From: Neorhizobium galegae
GTDB taxonomy: Bacteria > Pseudomonadota > Alphaproteobacteria > Rhizobiales > Rhizobiaceae
Length of the DNA: 64,000 nt
Direction of reading: 5' to 3'
Assembly (NCBI RefSeq): GCF_021391675.1
Contig: NZ_CP090095.1
Span: 1,803,501 to 1,867,500 of the forward strand
Below, in pieces: positions 46,055 to 56,491 of this stretch. The notes under the pieces were generated by a model. It did not search any database, was not told where the DNA came from, and was given only the letters and a program-made list of their open reading frames with translations. Positions within the stretch are counted from its first letter, which is position 1. Every line of letters starts with the position of its first letter. Position numbers and translations under genes: made by a program.

Positions 46055-47272
46055 ATGACGATCGATACCAGGGCGCTGGGTTTCGGCAGTGGCGAACGGG
46101 CGGTCTACGCCGCCAACCCCTGGGCGTCGCGCGGACGTCTGTTTCCCGAGGACGGCAGCCTGACGCGCTCGGAATTCCAGCGCGACCGCGATCGCATCGT
46201 CCATACCACGGCATTCCGGCGGCTGAAGCACAAGACGCAGGTTTTCATCAGCCCCGACGGCGACCACTACCGCACCCGGCTGACCCACACGATCGAGGTG
46301 GCGCAGATCGCCCGCGCACTTGCCCGCGCCCTGAAGCTCGACGAGGATCTCGCCGAAGGCGTGGCGCTGGTCCACGACTTTGGCCACACGCCGTTCGGCC
46401 ATACCGGCGAAGATGCGCTGGACGAGATGCTGAAGCCCTATGGCGGTTTCGACCACAACGCCCAGTCTCTCCGCATCGTCACCAAGCTCGAACGCCGATA
46501 TGCGGATTTCGACGGGCTCAATCTGACCTGGGAAAGCCTCGAAGGCCTCGTCAAGCACAATGGTCCGCTCCTGAGCGCCACCGGCGAGGGAACCCGTGGC
46601 CCCGTGCCGCAGCCGATCCGCGACTATTGCGAGCTGCATGATCTGGAACTCGCGAGCTATGCCAGCCTTGAAGCCCAGGTCGCCGCAATCGCCGACGACA
46701 TCGCTTATAACACCCACGATATCGACGACGGGCTGCGTTCCGGCCTGCTGACCTTCGAGATGCTGGATGAGGTCCCGTTCCTCGCCAAGCTGATGACGGA
46801 GGTGAGGGCACGTTATCCGCATCTCGAACCGAGCCGTTTTGCCCACGAGATCATGCGCCGGCAGATCACTCATATGGTCGAGGACGTGATCGACGTGGCG
46901 CAGCACAATCTCGACAAGGTGGATCCGCAGAGCGCCGAAGACGTCCGTGCCGCGGGGCATGTCATCGCCACGTTCTCGCAGGAGATGGCCGAGACCGACC
47001 GCTGCATCAAGAAGCTCCTGTTCTCGCGCATCTACCGGCATCCCGACATCATGCGCATCCGCGCCGGCGCCTCCCAGATCGTCTCGGACCTGTTCGGCGC
47101 CTATATGAATGACCCGTCGCTGATGCGCAGCCACTATTGGGTCAATCATATCGCCGGGCTCGGCGAGACGGCGAGGGCGCGTCACGTGGGCGATTATCTC
47201 GCCGGAATGACAGACACGTTCGCAATCAAGGCGCATGGCGAGCTGTTTGACCAGACTCCGGATTTGCGCTAG
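46055..47272 (+). CDS. dgt: Deoxyguanosinetriphosphate triphosphohydrolase (dGTPase-like)
   Basis: This 405-residue HD-domain enzyme shows [11 protein letters not shown] near residue 53, the metal site [10 protein letters not shown] near residue 78 and [14 protein letters not shown] near residue 107. The family hydrolyses dNTPs to deoxynucleosides and triphosphate. AGGTGA lies 5 bases before the ATG. It precedes argS by 62 bases and may share its transcript. Confidence 0.93.
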   Translation: MTIDTRALGFGSGERAVYAANPWASRGRLFPEDGSLTRSEFQRDRDRIVHTTAFRRLKHKTQVFISPDGDHYRTRLTHTIEVAQIARALARALKLDEDLAEGVALVHDFGHTPFGHTGEDALDEMLKPYGGFDHNAQSLRIVTKLERRYADFDGLNLTWESLEGLVKHNGPLLSATGEGTRGPVPQPIRDYCELHDLELASYASLEAQVAAIADDIAYNTHDIDDGLRSGLLTFEMLDEVPFLAKLMTEVRARYPHLEPSRFAHEIMRRQITHMVEDVIDVAQHNLDKVDPQSAEDVRAAGHVIATFSQEMAETDRCIKKLLFSRIYRHPDIMRIRAGASQIVSDLFGAYMNDPSLMRSHYWVNHIAGLGETARARHVGDYLAGMTDTFAIKAHGELFDQTPDLR

Positions 47273-47334
47273 GCACCGCCACCAATGACACTGGCCAGCA
47301 AGGGTCCTCGGGCATGTCTCGGGGATGATTGAAC

Positions 47335-49092
47335 ATGAATCTTTTTGCCGACTTCGAAACAAGAATTAAGAACGCTTTGGAAAGCCTTGATATTATCAGG
47401 GAAAAGCGAAGCGAGCTTGATTTCGGCCGTATCGCAGTCGAGCCGCCGCGCGACCAGAGCCACGGCGATGTGGCGACCAACGCCGCCATGGTTCTGGCAA
47501 AGCCGCTCGGCACCAATCCGCGTGCGCTTGCCGATATCATCGCCGAAGCGCTGCGTTCGGATTCCGACGTCAGCGAAGTTTCCGTGGCCGGTCCCGGGTT
47601 CATCAACATCCGGCTTGGCGCTCCTTACTGGCAGCGCCTGCTCGCATCGATCATTGCCGAGGGCACGAATTACGGCCGCTCCAAGGTTGGTGCAGAGAAG
47701 AAGGCGAATGTCGAATACGTCTCGGCGAACCCGACGGGTCCGATGCATGTCGGCCATTGCCGCGGCGCGGTGGTGGGGGATGCGCTGGCGAACCTGATGG
47801 AGTTTGCCGGTTACGACGTGACCAAGGAATACTACATCAACGATGCCGGCAGCCAGATCGACGTTCTGGCCCGCTCGGTCTTCCTGCGCTACCGCGAGGC
47901 ATTGGGCGAGACGATTGGCGAGATCCCCTCGGGTCTTTATCCGGGCGACTATCTCGTGCCGGTCGGGCAGGCCCTGGCGGAGGAATACGGTCCGCGGCTG
48001 CACAACATGCCGGAAGACGCCTGGATGCCGATCGTCAAGGACAAGGCGATCGACTCGATGATGGCGCTGATCCGCGGCGATCTCGAAGCGCTCAACGTCC
48101 ATCACGACGTCTTTTATTCGGAACGGACCTTGCATGCCAATGGCGCGCAGCGCATCCGCCAGGCGATCAACGACCTCACCTTCAAGGGGCACGTCTACAA
48201 GGGCACGCTGCCGCCGCCGAAGGGTCAGTTGCCGGAAGACTGGGAGGACCGCGAGCAGACGCTGTTCCGCTCCACCGAGGTGGGCGACGATATGGATCGG
48301 CCTCTGATCAAGTCGGACGGCAGCTATACTTACTTTGCGGCGGATGTTGCCTATTTCAAGGACAAGTTCGATCGTGGTTACGACGAGATGATCTATGTGC
48401 TCGGCGCTGACCACGGCGGCTACGTCAAACGCCTGGAGGCCGTCGCGCGCGCCGTCTCCGGCGGCAAGGCGAAGCTCACCGTGCTCCTCTGCCAGCTCGT
48501 CAAGCTGTACCGCAATGGCGAGCCCGTGAAGATGTCGAAGCGTTCCGGCAATTTCGTGACCCTTCGCGAAGTGGTCGACGAGGTCGGTCGCGACGCGGTG
48601 CGTTTCATGATGCTCTACAGGAAGAGCTCGGAGCCGCTCGATTTCGACTTCGCCAAGGTGACCGAACAGTCGAAGGACAATCCGGTCTTCTACGTGCAGT
48701 ACGCCCATGCGCGCTGCTCGTCGGTGTTCCGGCAGGCAAAGGAAGCGTTTCCGGGTCTCGATTTCGATTCGCTAGACCTAAAAGGTTCGAGCAGCCTGAT
48801 CAACGATCCGAACGAGATGCAACTGGTCGCCAAACTTGCGGAATACCCCAGGATCATTGAGGCTGCAGCCCAGGCGCAGGAGCCTCATCGGCTTGCTTTT
48901 TACCTCTATGATCTGGCAAGTTTCTTCCATGCGCATTGGAATAAGGGTAAAGAACAACCGGAATTACGCTTTGTTAACGATAAAAACCGAGAATTGAGTA
49001 TTGCCAGGCTTGGGCTGGTGCATGCTGTCGCCTCTGTTTTGAAGTCAGGACTTGGAATCACAGGCACTGCGGCACCGGAAGAAATGCGGTAG
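47335..49092 (+). CDS. argS: Arginine--tRNA ligase
   Basis: This class I synthetase has 585 residues. HIGH appears as [20 protein letters not shown] near residue 125 and the KMSKS-like loop as [14 protein letters not shown] near residue 400. An N-terminal Add-1 domain (1-110) and C-terminal anticodon-binding DALR domain complete it. The ATG at 47335 is chosen over TTG 47329 because GGGGA is about 9 bases upstream. Translation of the last part is followed after 66 bases by the SPOR gene. Confidence 0.96.
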   Translation: MNLFADFETRIKNALESLDIIREKRSELDFGRIAVEPPRDQSHGDVATNAAMVLAKPLGTNPRALADIIAEALRSDSDVSEVSVAGPGFINIRLGAPYWQRLLASIIAEGTNYGRSKVGAEKKANVEYVSANPTGPMHVGHCRGAVVGDALANLMEFAGYDVTKEYYINDAGSQIDVLARSVFLRYREALGETIGEIPSGLYPGDYLVPVGQALAEEYGPRLHNMPEDAWMPIVKDKAIDSMMALIRGDLEALNVHHDVFYSERTLHANGAQRIRQAINDLTFKGHVYKGTLPPPKGQLPEDWEDREQTLFRSTEVGDDMDRPLIKSDGSYTYFAADVAYFKDKFDRGYDEMIYVLGADHGGYVKRLEAVARAVSGGKAKLTVLLCQLVKLYRNGEPVKMSKRSGNFVTLREVVDEVGRDAVRFMMLYRKSSEPLDFDFAKVTEQSKDNPVFYVQYAHARCSSVFRQAKEAFPGLDFDSLDLKGSSSLINDPNEMQLVAKLAEYPRIIEAAAQAQEPHRLAFYLYDLASFFHAHWNKGKEQPELRFVNDKNRELSIARLGLVHAVASVLKSGLGITGTAAPEEMR

Positions 49093-49158
49093 ATATCGCC
49101 ACCATTTCCCCACATTGCACTGGCATATGCGTTGTAATGTAGGTGAGTGGACGAGGTA

Positions 49159-52100
49159 ATGGCCGATAACAACCTTGCGCGTAGCCGGAATGATTTACCG
49201 GACTTCTTTGCAGATGATGATCCGCTGGCAGAACTCGCCCGCATCGTAGGCTACGACGATCTTCCCGTCGCTGCCAGGCCCGGATCATCTTCCGCCGATA
49301 CTTCATCGACTGAGCGGCGGGAGCCGGCGTTCAATCTCGAAGACGAGCTTCTTCAGGAGTTCGAGCGTTATGACGCGCCGCATCTCGACCCCATCCACGA
49401 TATCGCGCTCGACGATGTCCCTCAGCATTTCGCCGCGCCGCCGGTGGAGCCGGAGGAACTTGAGTTCGTTCCGGCCGAAGCTGCCGCTGTAGAAGTGCCG
49501 CAGGCCCTGCGGTCGGCCGATAACGCTGTCGGCGAGCGCGCTGACCGTTTTGGCGACGAGGAGCCGCCGCGGGCGGTTGATGCCGTTGACGGGAACGTTG
49601 CCGCGGAACCGGTATTCGAGCCGGCTTTCGAAGCCGCGCGCATGGAGCCCGTTTTCGATCTGCCCGATTTCCCCGCTGCAGGCTCGATGTCGCCCGCCGC
49701 GTCGGTAGAAGACCCGGCGGAGGAGTTCGATCTCGCGGCTGAACTGGAAAACTCGATCGCGGCCGAGCCCGTTGCGGCAGCCGAGCCCGAAGTGACGTTC
49801 GAGCCCGAAGCGAGATTCGAGCCGGAAGTCCGGTTCGTGCCTCAGGCGACATTCGAGCATGGGTCAGCCCCCGAGCCCGAGGCGGCGTTCGAGCCTGAAG
49901 CGAAATTGGAACCCGAAGCGAAGTTCGAGCTGGAGCCGAAGACGGAGAGGGGCAAGGGCGCCTACGTTCCCGGTTTCCGGATGCCGCTCAGCAATTTCAG
50001 CGTGGCACGAGACGTCTCTGCGGCCTCCGCACAGGCGGCGGTAACCGCTTCTCAAGTGACCGCACCTGCATCGAACGAATATGCCTTCGAGCCTCCCGTC
50101 CTGAACGATATCCCGAGCCCGAATATCGAGCCGGCACAGGCTGCCGAGCCGCAGGTGTCCGCAAAGGAGCCGCAGCCTGAGCCGGTCACCGCTGCACCGA
50201 TCGCTGCCGTACCGGCCGCTACGCCGCAAAAGGATCGGTTCTCCGCGCTGGACGAACTGATCTATGACGTCCAGCGCTATACGCTGCCGACATCGAACGG
50301 GCAGCCGCTCGCGACGCCTGTGGCGAAGCCTGAGCCAGCCGTGACGCACGCCGCCGTATCTGTCGCGCCGGCGGCACCCTCTGTTGTCGATGCGCCGGTT
50401 GCCAAGACCCCGGTTGCCGAGGTCTCGTCTGTGGACGAGACGGATCCGTTCTCCGACGAGGAATTCGAGTTGGCGCTCGATGGTCTCGAACTCGACCTTG
50501 CCGAGATCGTCGTTGAAGAGGCGCAGGCACATCCGGTTCAGGCACCGTCTCTGGCTGCAGCCCCTGTGAAAGCCGAACCTGCACCTGCTGTCGCTCCTTC
50601 CGTGGCGCCGGTCGCGCGCGTTGCGCCCGTCATTGCTGCGGCGGCACCAGTCGTGGAGACGCAGGTTGTAGAAGAGCCGGAGTCGATTGCTGACCTGCCG
50701 TTCGATCCGGCCCAGATTGCCGATTCGGAAGACCAGGTGGAGGCGATCGCCGAACTCGACGTACCGTCGCTACCGGCAGAAGAGCCGGAACAGCCGCCGG
50801 CCTATCGTCCCGATTACGAACTTGACATCGATGCCGAGCTCGCGACGCTTCTGGCCGCCCCCGGCAAGCCGGCCTCGGCGCCGGCACGCAAGCCGGAAAT
50901 CGATATCGCGCCGAGAGGCCGGCAGGCCGCCGCCGAAGCCGCCCGTTCGCCGAACTATACGGATCTCGACGACTTCGAGCGGGCTCTGGAAGAGGATTTC
51001 CGCCGCAGCCTGACGACGCCTCTGCCTGCCGCTGAGCACGAGGAACTGCATTATTCCGATGCCGACTATGTCGCGACCGTCGAGAACGCCCGCCGTTCCG
51101 TCCGCAGCTGGGCTGTGCCGCTGGTCCTTGCCGGGGTTGTGATCCTCGGAGGTGTCGGCGCCTACGCGTTCTTCGGCAGCAGCGTGTCGGGTGTCGTGTC
51201 GGGCGGCGAACCGGTCATCATTGCCGCAGACAACGAACCGATCAAGATTGCGCCGGAAAATCCGGGCGGCAAGACGGTCCCGAACCAGGACAAGGCGGTC
51301 TACGACCGTGTCGCCGGCGTTTCGCCGAAAGATCCGAAGCAGCGCACCCTGATCTCCTCCAATGAGGAGCCTATCGACGTCGTGCAGAAGACCCTGATGC
51401 CCGATACGCTTCCGCTCGAAGGCGAGAACGATATCGAGCCGACCGATGTCGGCGAGACGGAGGATCCTCGCCTCCTGCCGCAGGATCGGACCGCGCAAAA
51501 CAATGCCGCTGCTGAGCAGCAGCCCGTGACCGTCATGCCGCGCAAGGTCAAGACGATGATCGTCCGCCCCGACGGCAAGCTGGTCGAGCAGGAAGTTGCA
51601 GCCCCGGCGCTTGCCGCGCCGGAAACCGCCAAGCTGCCTGCCGCCGGCGCAAAGCCGGTTGAAACGGCCGCTGCTTTCCCCGAGAAGGTCCCGGCTTCCG
51701 TGCCGGCGACACCGGTCCGTACGCAACCCCTGCCGGCTAACTCGACTGCCGGAAATGGCGGTATCCTTCCGGTCTCGGCGCCCGCCAATCCGGCCGCTCC
51801 GGCCGAACACGTCAACGTGGTGAGAACGAACCCGGTCACGCCGCCCGTCGCAGCCGCTCCCGCCCAGCCGGCCCCGGCTGCCGCGGCGCCTAGCCCTGCT
51901 CCTGCTGCCGCACAGGCTCCGGCACCTGTCGCTCCGGTTCAGGCCTCTGCACCTGCGGCAAAGGCTCCGGTCCCGATCGCACGTCCGTCCGAACAGCCGG
52001 TCAACGTGGTCGCAGCCGTTACCGATCAGGGCAATGTCCGTGCACCGGCCCAGCAGACAGCCGCCGTTCCGGCGTCCGCATCGAACCAGGTCGCTTCGCT

Positions 52101-52350
52101 GGGACCTGGGGATTACGTGATCCAGATCGCCTCGCTGCCGTCGCAGGCGGAAGCCCAGAAATCCTATCAGAGCCTGTCGGCCAAGTTCGGCAACGTCATC
52201 GGCGGCCGCGGCGTCGATATCAAGTCTGCCGAGATCGCCGGCAAGGGCACGTTCTACCGTGTCCGCATTCCGGCCGGCAGCAAGAACGACGCCGTAGCGC
52301 TGTGCGAGCGTTATCGCGCCGCCGGCGGTACCTGCCTGGTCGGCCGGTAG
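49159..52350 (+). CDS. Large SPOR-domain membrane protein
   Basis: This 1063-residue protein is mostly disordered. The N-terminal 640 residues are cytoplasmic and rich in Glu, Pro, Ala and Val, including repeats such as FEPEA (near residues 213-255). One helix (WAVPLVLAGVVILGGVGAYA near residue 653) crosses the membrane. The periplasmic part is Pro/Ala-rich and ends with a SPOR domain (GDYVIQIASLPSQAEAQKS near residue 985) that binds denuded septal peptidoglycan. ATG 49159 is preferred over GTG 49147. Rhizobial SPOR proteins at this site are long; a role in division or growth-pole wall synthesis is inferred. Confidence 0.87.
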   Translation: MADNNLARSRNDLPDFFADDDPLAELARIVGYDDLPVAARPGSSSADTSSTERREPAFNLEDELLQEFERYDAPHLDPIHDIALDDVPQHFAAPPVEPEELEFVPAEAAAVEVPQALRSADNAVGERADRFGDEEPPRAVDAVDGNVAAEPVFEPAFEAARMEPVFDLPDFPAAGSMSPAASVEDPAEEFDLAAELENSIAAEPVAAAEPEVTFEPEARFEPEVRFVPQATFEHGSAPEPEAAFEPEAKLEPEAKFELEPKTERGKGAYVPGFRMPLSNFSVARDVSAASAQAAVTASQVTAPASNEYAFEPPVLNDIPSPNIEPAQAAEPQVSAKEPQPEPVTAAPIAAVPAATPQKDRFSALDELIYDVQRYTLPTSNGQPLATPVAKPEPAVTHAAVSVAPAAPSVVDAPVAKTPVAEVSSVDETDPFSDEEFELALDGLELDLAEIVVEEAQAHPVQAPSLAAAPVKAEPAPAVAPSVAPVARVAPVIAAAAPVVETQVVEEPESIADLPFDPAQIADSEDQVEAIAELDVPSLPAEEPEQPPAYRPDYELDIDAELATLLAAPGKPASAPARKPEIDIAPRGRQAAAEAARSPNYTDLDDFERALEEDFRRSLTTPLPAAEHEELHYSDADYVATVENARRSVRSWAVPLVLAGVVILGGVGAYAFFGSSVSGVVSGGEPVIIAADNEPIKIAPENPGGKTVPNQDKAVYDRVAGVSPKDPKQRTLISSNEEPIDVVQKTLMPDTLPLEGENDIEPTDVGETEDPRLLPQDRTAQNNAAAEQQPVTVMPRKVKTMIVRPDGKLVEQEVAAPALAAPETAKLPAAGAKPVETAAAFPEKVPASVPATPVRTQPLPANSTAGNGGILPVSAPANPAAPAEHVNVVRTNPVTPPVAAAPAQPAPAAAAPSPAPAAAQAPAPVAPVQASAPAAKAPVPIARPSEQPVNVVAAVTDQGNVRAPAQQTAAVPASASNQVASLGPGDYVIQIASLPSQAEAQKSYQSLSAKFGNVIGGRGVDIKSAEIAGKGTFYRVRIPAGSKNDAVALCERYRAAGGTCLVGR

Positions 52351-52374
52351 GGACTGAAATCCGAAGAAATCGAG

Positions 52375-52399
52375 CGGGGCGCCTGGGCGCCCCGTTTTT
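52375..52399 (+). terminator. Terminator after the SPOR gene
   Basis: A GC-rich stem CGGGGCGCC/GGCGCCCCG with a very short loop is followed by TTTTTC, 25 bases after the stop. nagZ starts about 31 bases further. Confidence 0.8.
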
Positions 52400-52430
52400 C
52401 GTTGGCCCTCCAATGATCTAAGATCGGACC

Positions 52431-53447
52431 ATGAGCGAATCAAAAGCAATGATCCTGGGCTCCAGCGGCCCGACCCTCACCGTGGACGAAGTGGCGCTTT
52501 ACCGGGATGAACGGCCCTGGGGCTTCATCCTGTTTGCCCGCAATTGCGTCGAGCCGGCGCAGATCACCGATCTCGTCGCGTCCATGCGCGATGCCATCGG
52601 CCGGCCGGATGCGCCGGTGCTGATCGACCAGGAGGGCGGCCGCGTCCAGCGCATCCGTCCGCCGATGATCGAGCGTTATCCCTCGGCCGCCGTGCTCGGC
52701 GAGCTTTACCGCCGGGATCGCGAAAAGGGCCTGCGGGCGGCTTGGCTGATGTCGCGCCTGCATGCCTTCGACCTGATGAAATTCGGCATCAATGTCGATT
52801 GCCTGCCAGTGCTTGACGTGCCGATCGAGGGGGCGAGCAACGTTATCGGCGATCGCGCCTATGGATTCGATCCGAAGACGGTTGCCGAAATGGGCCAGGC
52901 CGCCGCTGACGGCCTCAAGGCGGGCGGCATGCTGCCGGTCATGAAGCACATGCCGGGCCACGGCCGCGGCATGGCCGACAGCCATCACGAACTGCCGGTG
53001 GTCACCGTCTCGCGCGCAGATCTGGAAGCGCATGACTTCCTGCCTTTCGTCGCCATGAAGGACGAGCTGATGGCGATGAGCGCCCATATCGTCTTCACCG
53101 CCATCGACCCGGACGAGCCGGCGACCATTTCGCGCAAGGTGATCGACGAAATCATCCGCGGCCATATCGGCTTCGACGGGCTGTTGATGTCCGACGACAC
53201 GTCGATGAACGCCCTGAAGGGCACGATCGGTGAGCGCGCGGCGAGAATCGTTGGGGGCGGCTGCGATATTGTCTTGCATTGCAACGGCGTGATGGACGAA
53301 ATGAAGGCCGTCGTGAAGGAAGCGATACCGCTTGGCGGGAAAGCGTTGCGGCGTGCGAAGGCGGTGGAAGCGGCCTTTGGCCGGGGCGACGGCTTGAGCG
53401 AGGAGGCGGTCCGCGCGGAGTTCCAGGGTCTTCTCGCCGTCTCCTGA
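52431..53447 (+). CDS. nagZ: Beta-N-acetylhexosaminidase (glycoside hydrolase family 3)
   Basis: This 338-residue cytoplasmic enzyme of peptidoglycan recycling has the substrate-binding FILFARNC near residue 25, DQEGGRVQRI near residue 66 and the NagZ loop KHMPGHGRGMADSHHELP near residue 172, which holds the catalytic His-Asp pair. It removes GlcNAc from anhydromuropeptides. It lies directly after the SPOR gene and 27 bases before scpA, so it probably heads the nagZ-scpA-scpB transcript. Confidence 0.93.
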   Translation: MSESKAMILGSSGPTLTVDEVALYRDERPWGFILFARNCVEPAQITDLVASMRDAIGRPDAPVLIDQEGGRVQRIRPPMIERYPSAAVLGELYRRDREKGLRAAWLMSRLHAFDLMKFGINVDCLPVLDVPIEGASNVIGDRAYGFDPKTVAEMGQAAADGLKAGGMLPVMKHMPGHGRGMADSHHELPVVTVSRADLEAHDFLPFVAMKDELMAMSAHIVFTAIDPDEPATISRKVIDEIIRGHIGFDGLLMSDDTSMNALKGTIGERAARIVGGGCDIVLHCNGVMDEMKAVVKEAIPLGGKALRRAKAVEAAFGRGDGLSEEAVRAEFQGLLAVS

Positions 53448-53474
53448 CGGCTGTCGACAGCAAGAGGTTGGGGA

Positions 53475-54326
53475 ATGGCAACGACGATATCGCAGAACGC
53501 CATTCCGATGGACAAGTTGTGGCAGGATGCCGGCGCCGAACGTGCGACGGACGATCCGGCACTTGTCATCGATGTCAGCGGTTTCGAAGGTCCGCTCGAC
53601 CTGCTGCTTCATCTGGCCCGCACCCAGAAGGTCGATCTCGCCCGCATCTCCGTTCTGGCACTGGTCGAGCAATATCTATTGTTCATCGACAGCGCCCGGC
53701 GGGTCCGTATCGAGCTTGCCGCCGATTATCTCGTCATGGCCGCCTGGCTCGCCTATCTCAAGTCGAAGTTGCTCATTCCGCAGCAGGTCAAGGGCGACGA
53801 CGGCCCGAGCGGCGAGGAACTGGCAGCGACGCTCGCTTTCCGCCTGAAGCGCCTCGAGGCGATGCGCGAGTCGGCGACCCGGCTAGTCAATCGCAATCGC
53901 CTCGGCCGCGACGTCTTTGCCCGCGGGGCGCCGGAACATATCCCGCATCGCGTCGAATCCGCCTATGACGCGACGCTTTACGATCTTCTCTCGGCCTATG
54001 CGAACCTGCGCCAGCGCACCGCCGTCACCCACGTGACGATCGAGAGGCGCAAGGTCTGGTCGCTGGTCGACGCCCGCGAGCTGTTGACCCGCATGCTCGG
54101 CGAGATCGTCGACTGGACGGCGCTGCAGCACTATCTCTTGCCCTATCTGCCGCCGGAGGATCGCGTCACGGCAACCGCCAGTGCCTTTGCCGCGTCGCTC
54201 GAACTGGTGCGCGAAGGCAAGCTCGAAATCCGCCAGGACGGCGCCTTCCAGCCGATCTTTCTGCGTAAGGGAACCGGACCGCAGCAGCCCGCTCCGCCAC
54301 AGCCCGCCAAGGGAGGCGTTGATTGA
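53475..54326 (+). CDS. scpA: Segregation and condensation protein A
   Basis: This 283-residue kleisin has the conserved N-terminal SMC-neck-binding segment FEGPLDLLLHLARTQKVDLA near residue 36, EQYLLFI, and a helical middle (AADYLVMAAWLAYLKSKLLI). The C-terminal winged helix is recognisable but divergent (LLTRMLGEIVDWTALQHYL). With ScpB and SMC it compacts and segregates the chromosome. The stop overlaps the scpB TTG start. Confidence 0.93.
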   Translation: MATTISQNAIPMDKLWQDAGAERATDDPALVIDVSGFEGPLDLLLHLARTQKVDLARISVLALVEQYLLFIDSARRVRIELAADYLVMAAWLAYLKSKLLIPQQVKGDDGPSGEELAATLAFRLKRLEAMRESATRLVNRNRLGRDVFARGAPEHIPHRVESAYDATLYDLLSAYANLRQRTAVTHVTIERRKVWSLVDARELLTRMLGEIVDWTALQHYLLPYLPPEDRVTATASAFAASLELVREGKLEIRQDGAFQPIFLRKGTGPQQPAPPQPAKGGVD

Positions 54327-55039
54327 CGCCGCAAGAGGACGACGATCCGCCGATCGCCGCGGAAGAAGAGGCGGAGCTCCCGTCCTTCTCATCGGCGGAA
54401 GTCGAGCGGATCGCGGAAGCGCTGGTCTTCGCCTCGGCCGAGCCGGTCTCTGAAACGTTTCTGGCCGAACGCCTGCCGCGCGGCACCAATGTGAACGCCG
54501 TCATGCTGCGGCTGGCGGAGGTCTACGCCCTCCGCGGGGTCAACCTGATCCGCAGCGGCGATCGCTGGGCCTTCCGCACCGCCGCCGATCTCTCTTTCGT
54601 CATCCATAAGGAAGACAACGAGACGAGGAAGCTGTCGCGCGCAGCACTCGAAGTGCTGGCCATCATTGCCTATCACCAGCCAGTCACCCGCGCCGAGATC
54701 GAGGAGATTCGCGGGGTACAGACGTCCAGAGGCACGCTGGACGTGCTGATGGAAGCGGGCTGGGTCCGCTTCCGCGGCCGCCGCCGCACTCCGGGACGAC
54801 CGGTGACGCTCGCCACGACGCCCGATTTCCTCGACCATTTCGGCCTTGAGGAACTGCGCGATCTGCCCGGTCTCGAAGAATTGAAGGGCGCCGGTCTGCT
54901 TTCCGGCCGCATCCCGCCGGGCTTTGCGATACCCGTCCCGCTCAATGTCGACGATCTTTCCGAGGACGAGGACCCGATCACGCAACTCGACCTCGAGGAA
55001 CTTGGCCTCCTGACGCCGGGCGGCGAAGCGGAAGAGTGA
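54323..55039 (+). CDS. scpB: Segregation and condensation protein B
   Basis: This 238-residue protein has two winged helices (VERIAEALVFASAEPVSETF near residue 29; LEVLAIIAYHQPVTRAEIEE near residue 110, followed by RGTLDVLMEAGWV). It starts at TTG 54323, overlapping the scpA stop, with GGGAGG 6 bases upstream; no ATG suits. It partners ScpA in the condensin complex. An acidic C-terminal tail (EDEDPITQLDLEELG) is extra. Confidence 0.93.
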   Translation: MTPQEDDDPPIAAEEEAELPSFSSAEVERIAEALVFASAEPVSETFLAERLPRGTNVNAVMLRLAEVYALRGVNLIRSGDRWAFRTAADLSFVIHKEDNETRKLSRAALEVLAIIAYHQPVTRAEIEEIRGVQTSRGTLDVLMEAGWVRFRGRRRTPGRPVTLATTPDFLDHFGLEELRDLPGLEELKGAGLLSGRIPPGFAIPVPLNVDDLSEDEDPITQLDLEELGLLTPGGEAEE

Positions 55040-55516
55040 TTTCGCCGGAGTGGTTGCGGCCCAGGAGCGCGTCCGTCTGTCGCACCATCCGTTCTCCTGC
55101 GGCAAACAGTCCGTCACGTTGACTCCTTGGCAGGTCGTTTTTTTGACGGAAGGGCCGTTTTCCGGCCTCGTTTCTTGGCTATGGGAGATTATCCGAGCCG
55201 AAACGCCGGCGACCCTGATGAGAGTGTCGCGACGGTGATGGCAGTCGGCCACGATGCTGAAGAGGCGATGCGGCCGTGCCCCCAGGCAGCCAGCTTGCAG
55301 CGGGACTCCAGTCGGGAGGCTCCCCTGGTGGCCTGAAATCCCTGATGTTCGCGATTTGCAGGGCCAGTCAGCCGGACTGCGGCCGGATCCGCGCCGACGA
55401 GTTGTCGTGCAGGGTTAAGGACGTCTCGATAAGGTGTCCACTGACGACATTTTGGTGTTTGAAAAAGCATCATAAAGAGCTTACATCGATGAAACGGTAC
55501 TAATGGAGTTGGACTT
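55040..55516. other. Gene-free region between scpB and tatA
   Basis: These 477 bases contain no convincing gene. Weak frames of 60-75 residues lack ribosome sites. A hairpin with stems CCAG/CTGG and GGGA/TCCC lies at 55308-55328, and the last 60 bases before tatA are AT-rich and may hold its promoter. A small RNA or a long leader is possible but not shown. Confidence 0.5.
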
Positions 55517-55741
55517 ATGGGTTCTTTCAGTGTGTGGCATTGGCTGATCGTTCTGGTCATCGTGCTCGTTCTCTTCGGACGCGGCAAGATTCCGGAATTG
55601 ATGGGCGATTTCGCCAAGGGCATCAAGAGCTTCAAGAAGGGCATGAGCGACGAGGACGCCCCCGAGGCGAACGGCGCGACGACCGCGACGAAGACCGTTG
55701 ATCTCAAGGCTGAAGAGGCCAAGGAAACCACCCGGTCGTAA
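55517..55741 (+). CDS. tatA: Sec-independent translocase protein TatA
   Basis: This 74-residue protein has one N-terminal helix ([20 protein letters not shown], residues 7-26), the conserved FGRGKIPE hinge and an amphipathic helix ([14 protein letters not shown]), then an acidic tail. It forms the pore of the twin-arginine pathway. GGAG lies 8 bases before the ATG. tatB follows after 33 bases. Confidence 0.95.
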   Translation: MGSFSVWHWLIVLVIVLVLFGRGKIPELMGDFAKGIKSFKKGMSDEDAPEANGATTATKTVDLKAEEAKETTRS

Positions 55742-55774
55742 TGTCCGAGTGGCGGGTTCCAGGAGCCTCGTTGA

Positions 55775-56491
55775 ATGTTTGATATCGGCTGGACCGAGCT
55801 TCTCGTCATTGCGATCGTGCTGATCGTCGTGGTTGGTCCGAAGGATTTGCCGCCCATGCTCAGGGCCTTTGGCAAGATGACGACCAATCTGCGCAAGATG
55901 GCCGGGGATTTCCGCTCGCAATTCGACGAGGCGCTGAAGGAGTCGGAACTCGACGACGTGCGCAAGACGATTTCGGATGCGCAGCGGCTGAACCCGACGA
56001 ACGCGCTGAGGGATGCGATCAACCCGCTCCGGCAGATGGGTCAGGAAATCCGCGCCGACCTGCAGAAGGCGACGCAGATGCCGACGTCGGCCGTCAGCGA
56101 GACCGATATCGAGGCCCGGCAGGCTGTCGAGGGCACGTCGAGCATCGAGGCCGCTCCGGAGGTTCCCGCAAACTTCCCGTCGGCAGCGCCTGCATCCTCG
56201 ATACCTGCGCCAGTCCCGGCTCCGGCCCAGTCCGCGCCTGCCTCACCTGAGGCAGCAGCGACCGTCGTGGAAAAGCCGAAGCCGGTCCGCAAGACCGCCG
56301 CCAGGGCAAAACCCGTTGTCGAGACCGCGGCGGCTCCGGTTGCCCCGGCTGCTATTGTCGAAAAACCGAAACGCAGTCGCGCGGCGGCCAAACCGGCGCC
56401 CGTTGCCCAGGTTGTGGATGAGGCGCTCGTCAAGGCTCCGGCCCGCAAGCGCACGCCGAAAAAGGCTGATACCCCGAAGGACGACGCATGA
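55775..56491 (+). CDS. tatB: Sec-independent translocase protein TatB
   Basis: This 238-residue protein has the TatB N-terminus MFDIGWTELLVIAIVLIVV with the polar Glu in the first helix, a conserved GPKDLPPMLRAFG segment and a long helical then Pro/Ala/Lys-rich tail (from about residue 110). With TatC it forms the receptor for twin-arginine signals. GGAG lies 9 bases before the start. The stop overlaps the tatC ATG (ATGA). Confidence 0.94.
   Translation: MFDIGWTELLVIAIVLIVVVGPKDLPPMLRAFGKMTTNLRKMAGDFRSQFDEALKESELDDVRKTISDAQRLNPTNALRDAINPLRQMGQEIRADLQKATQMPTSAVSETDIEARQAVEGTSSIEAAPEVPANFPSAAPASSIPAPVPAPAQSAPASPEAAATVVEKPKPVRKTAARAKPVVETAAAPVAPAAIVEKPKRSRAAAKPAPVAQVVDEALVKAPARKRTPKKADTPKDDA

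Noticed and set aside
49701..49935. Periodic GA(G/A)CC(C/G)GA(A/G) pattern that looked like a DNA repeat array
   Set aside because: The repeats are imperfect, in frame, and explained by the acidic FEPEA protein repeats of the SPOR gene; there are no spacers as in CRISPR.
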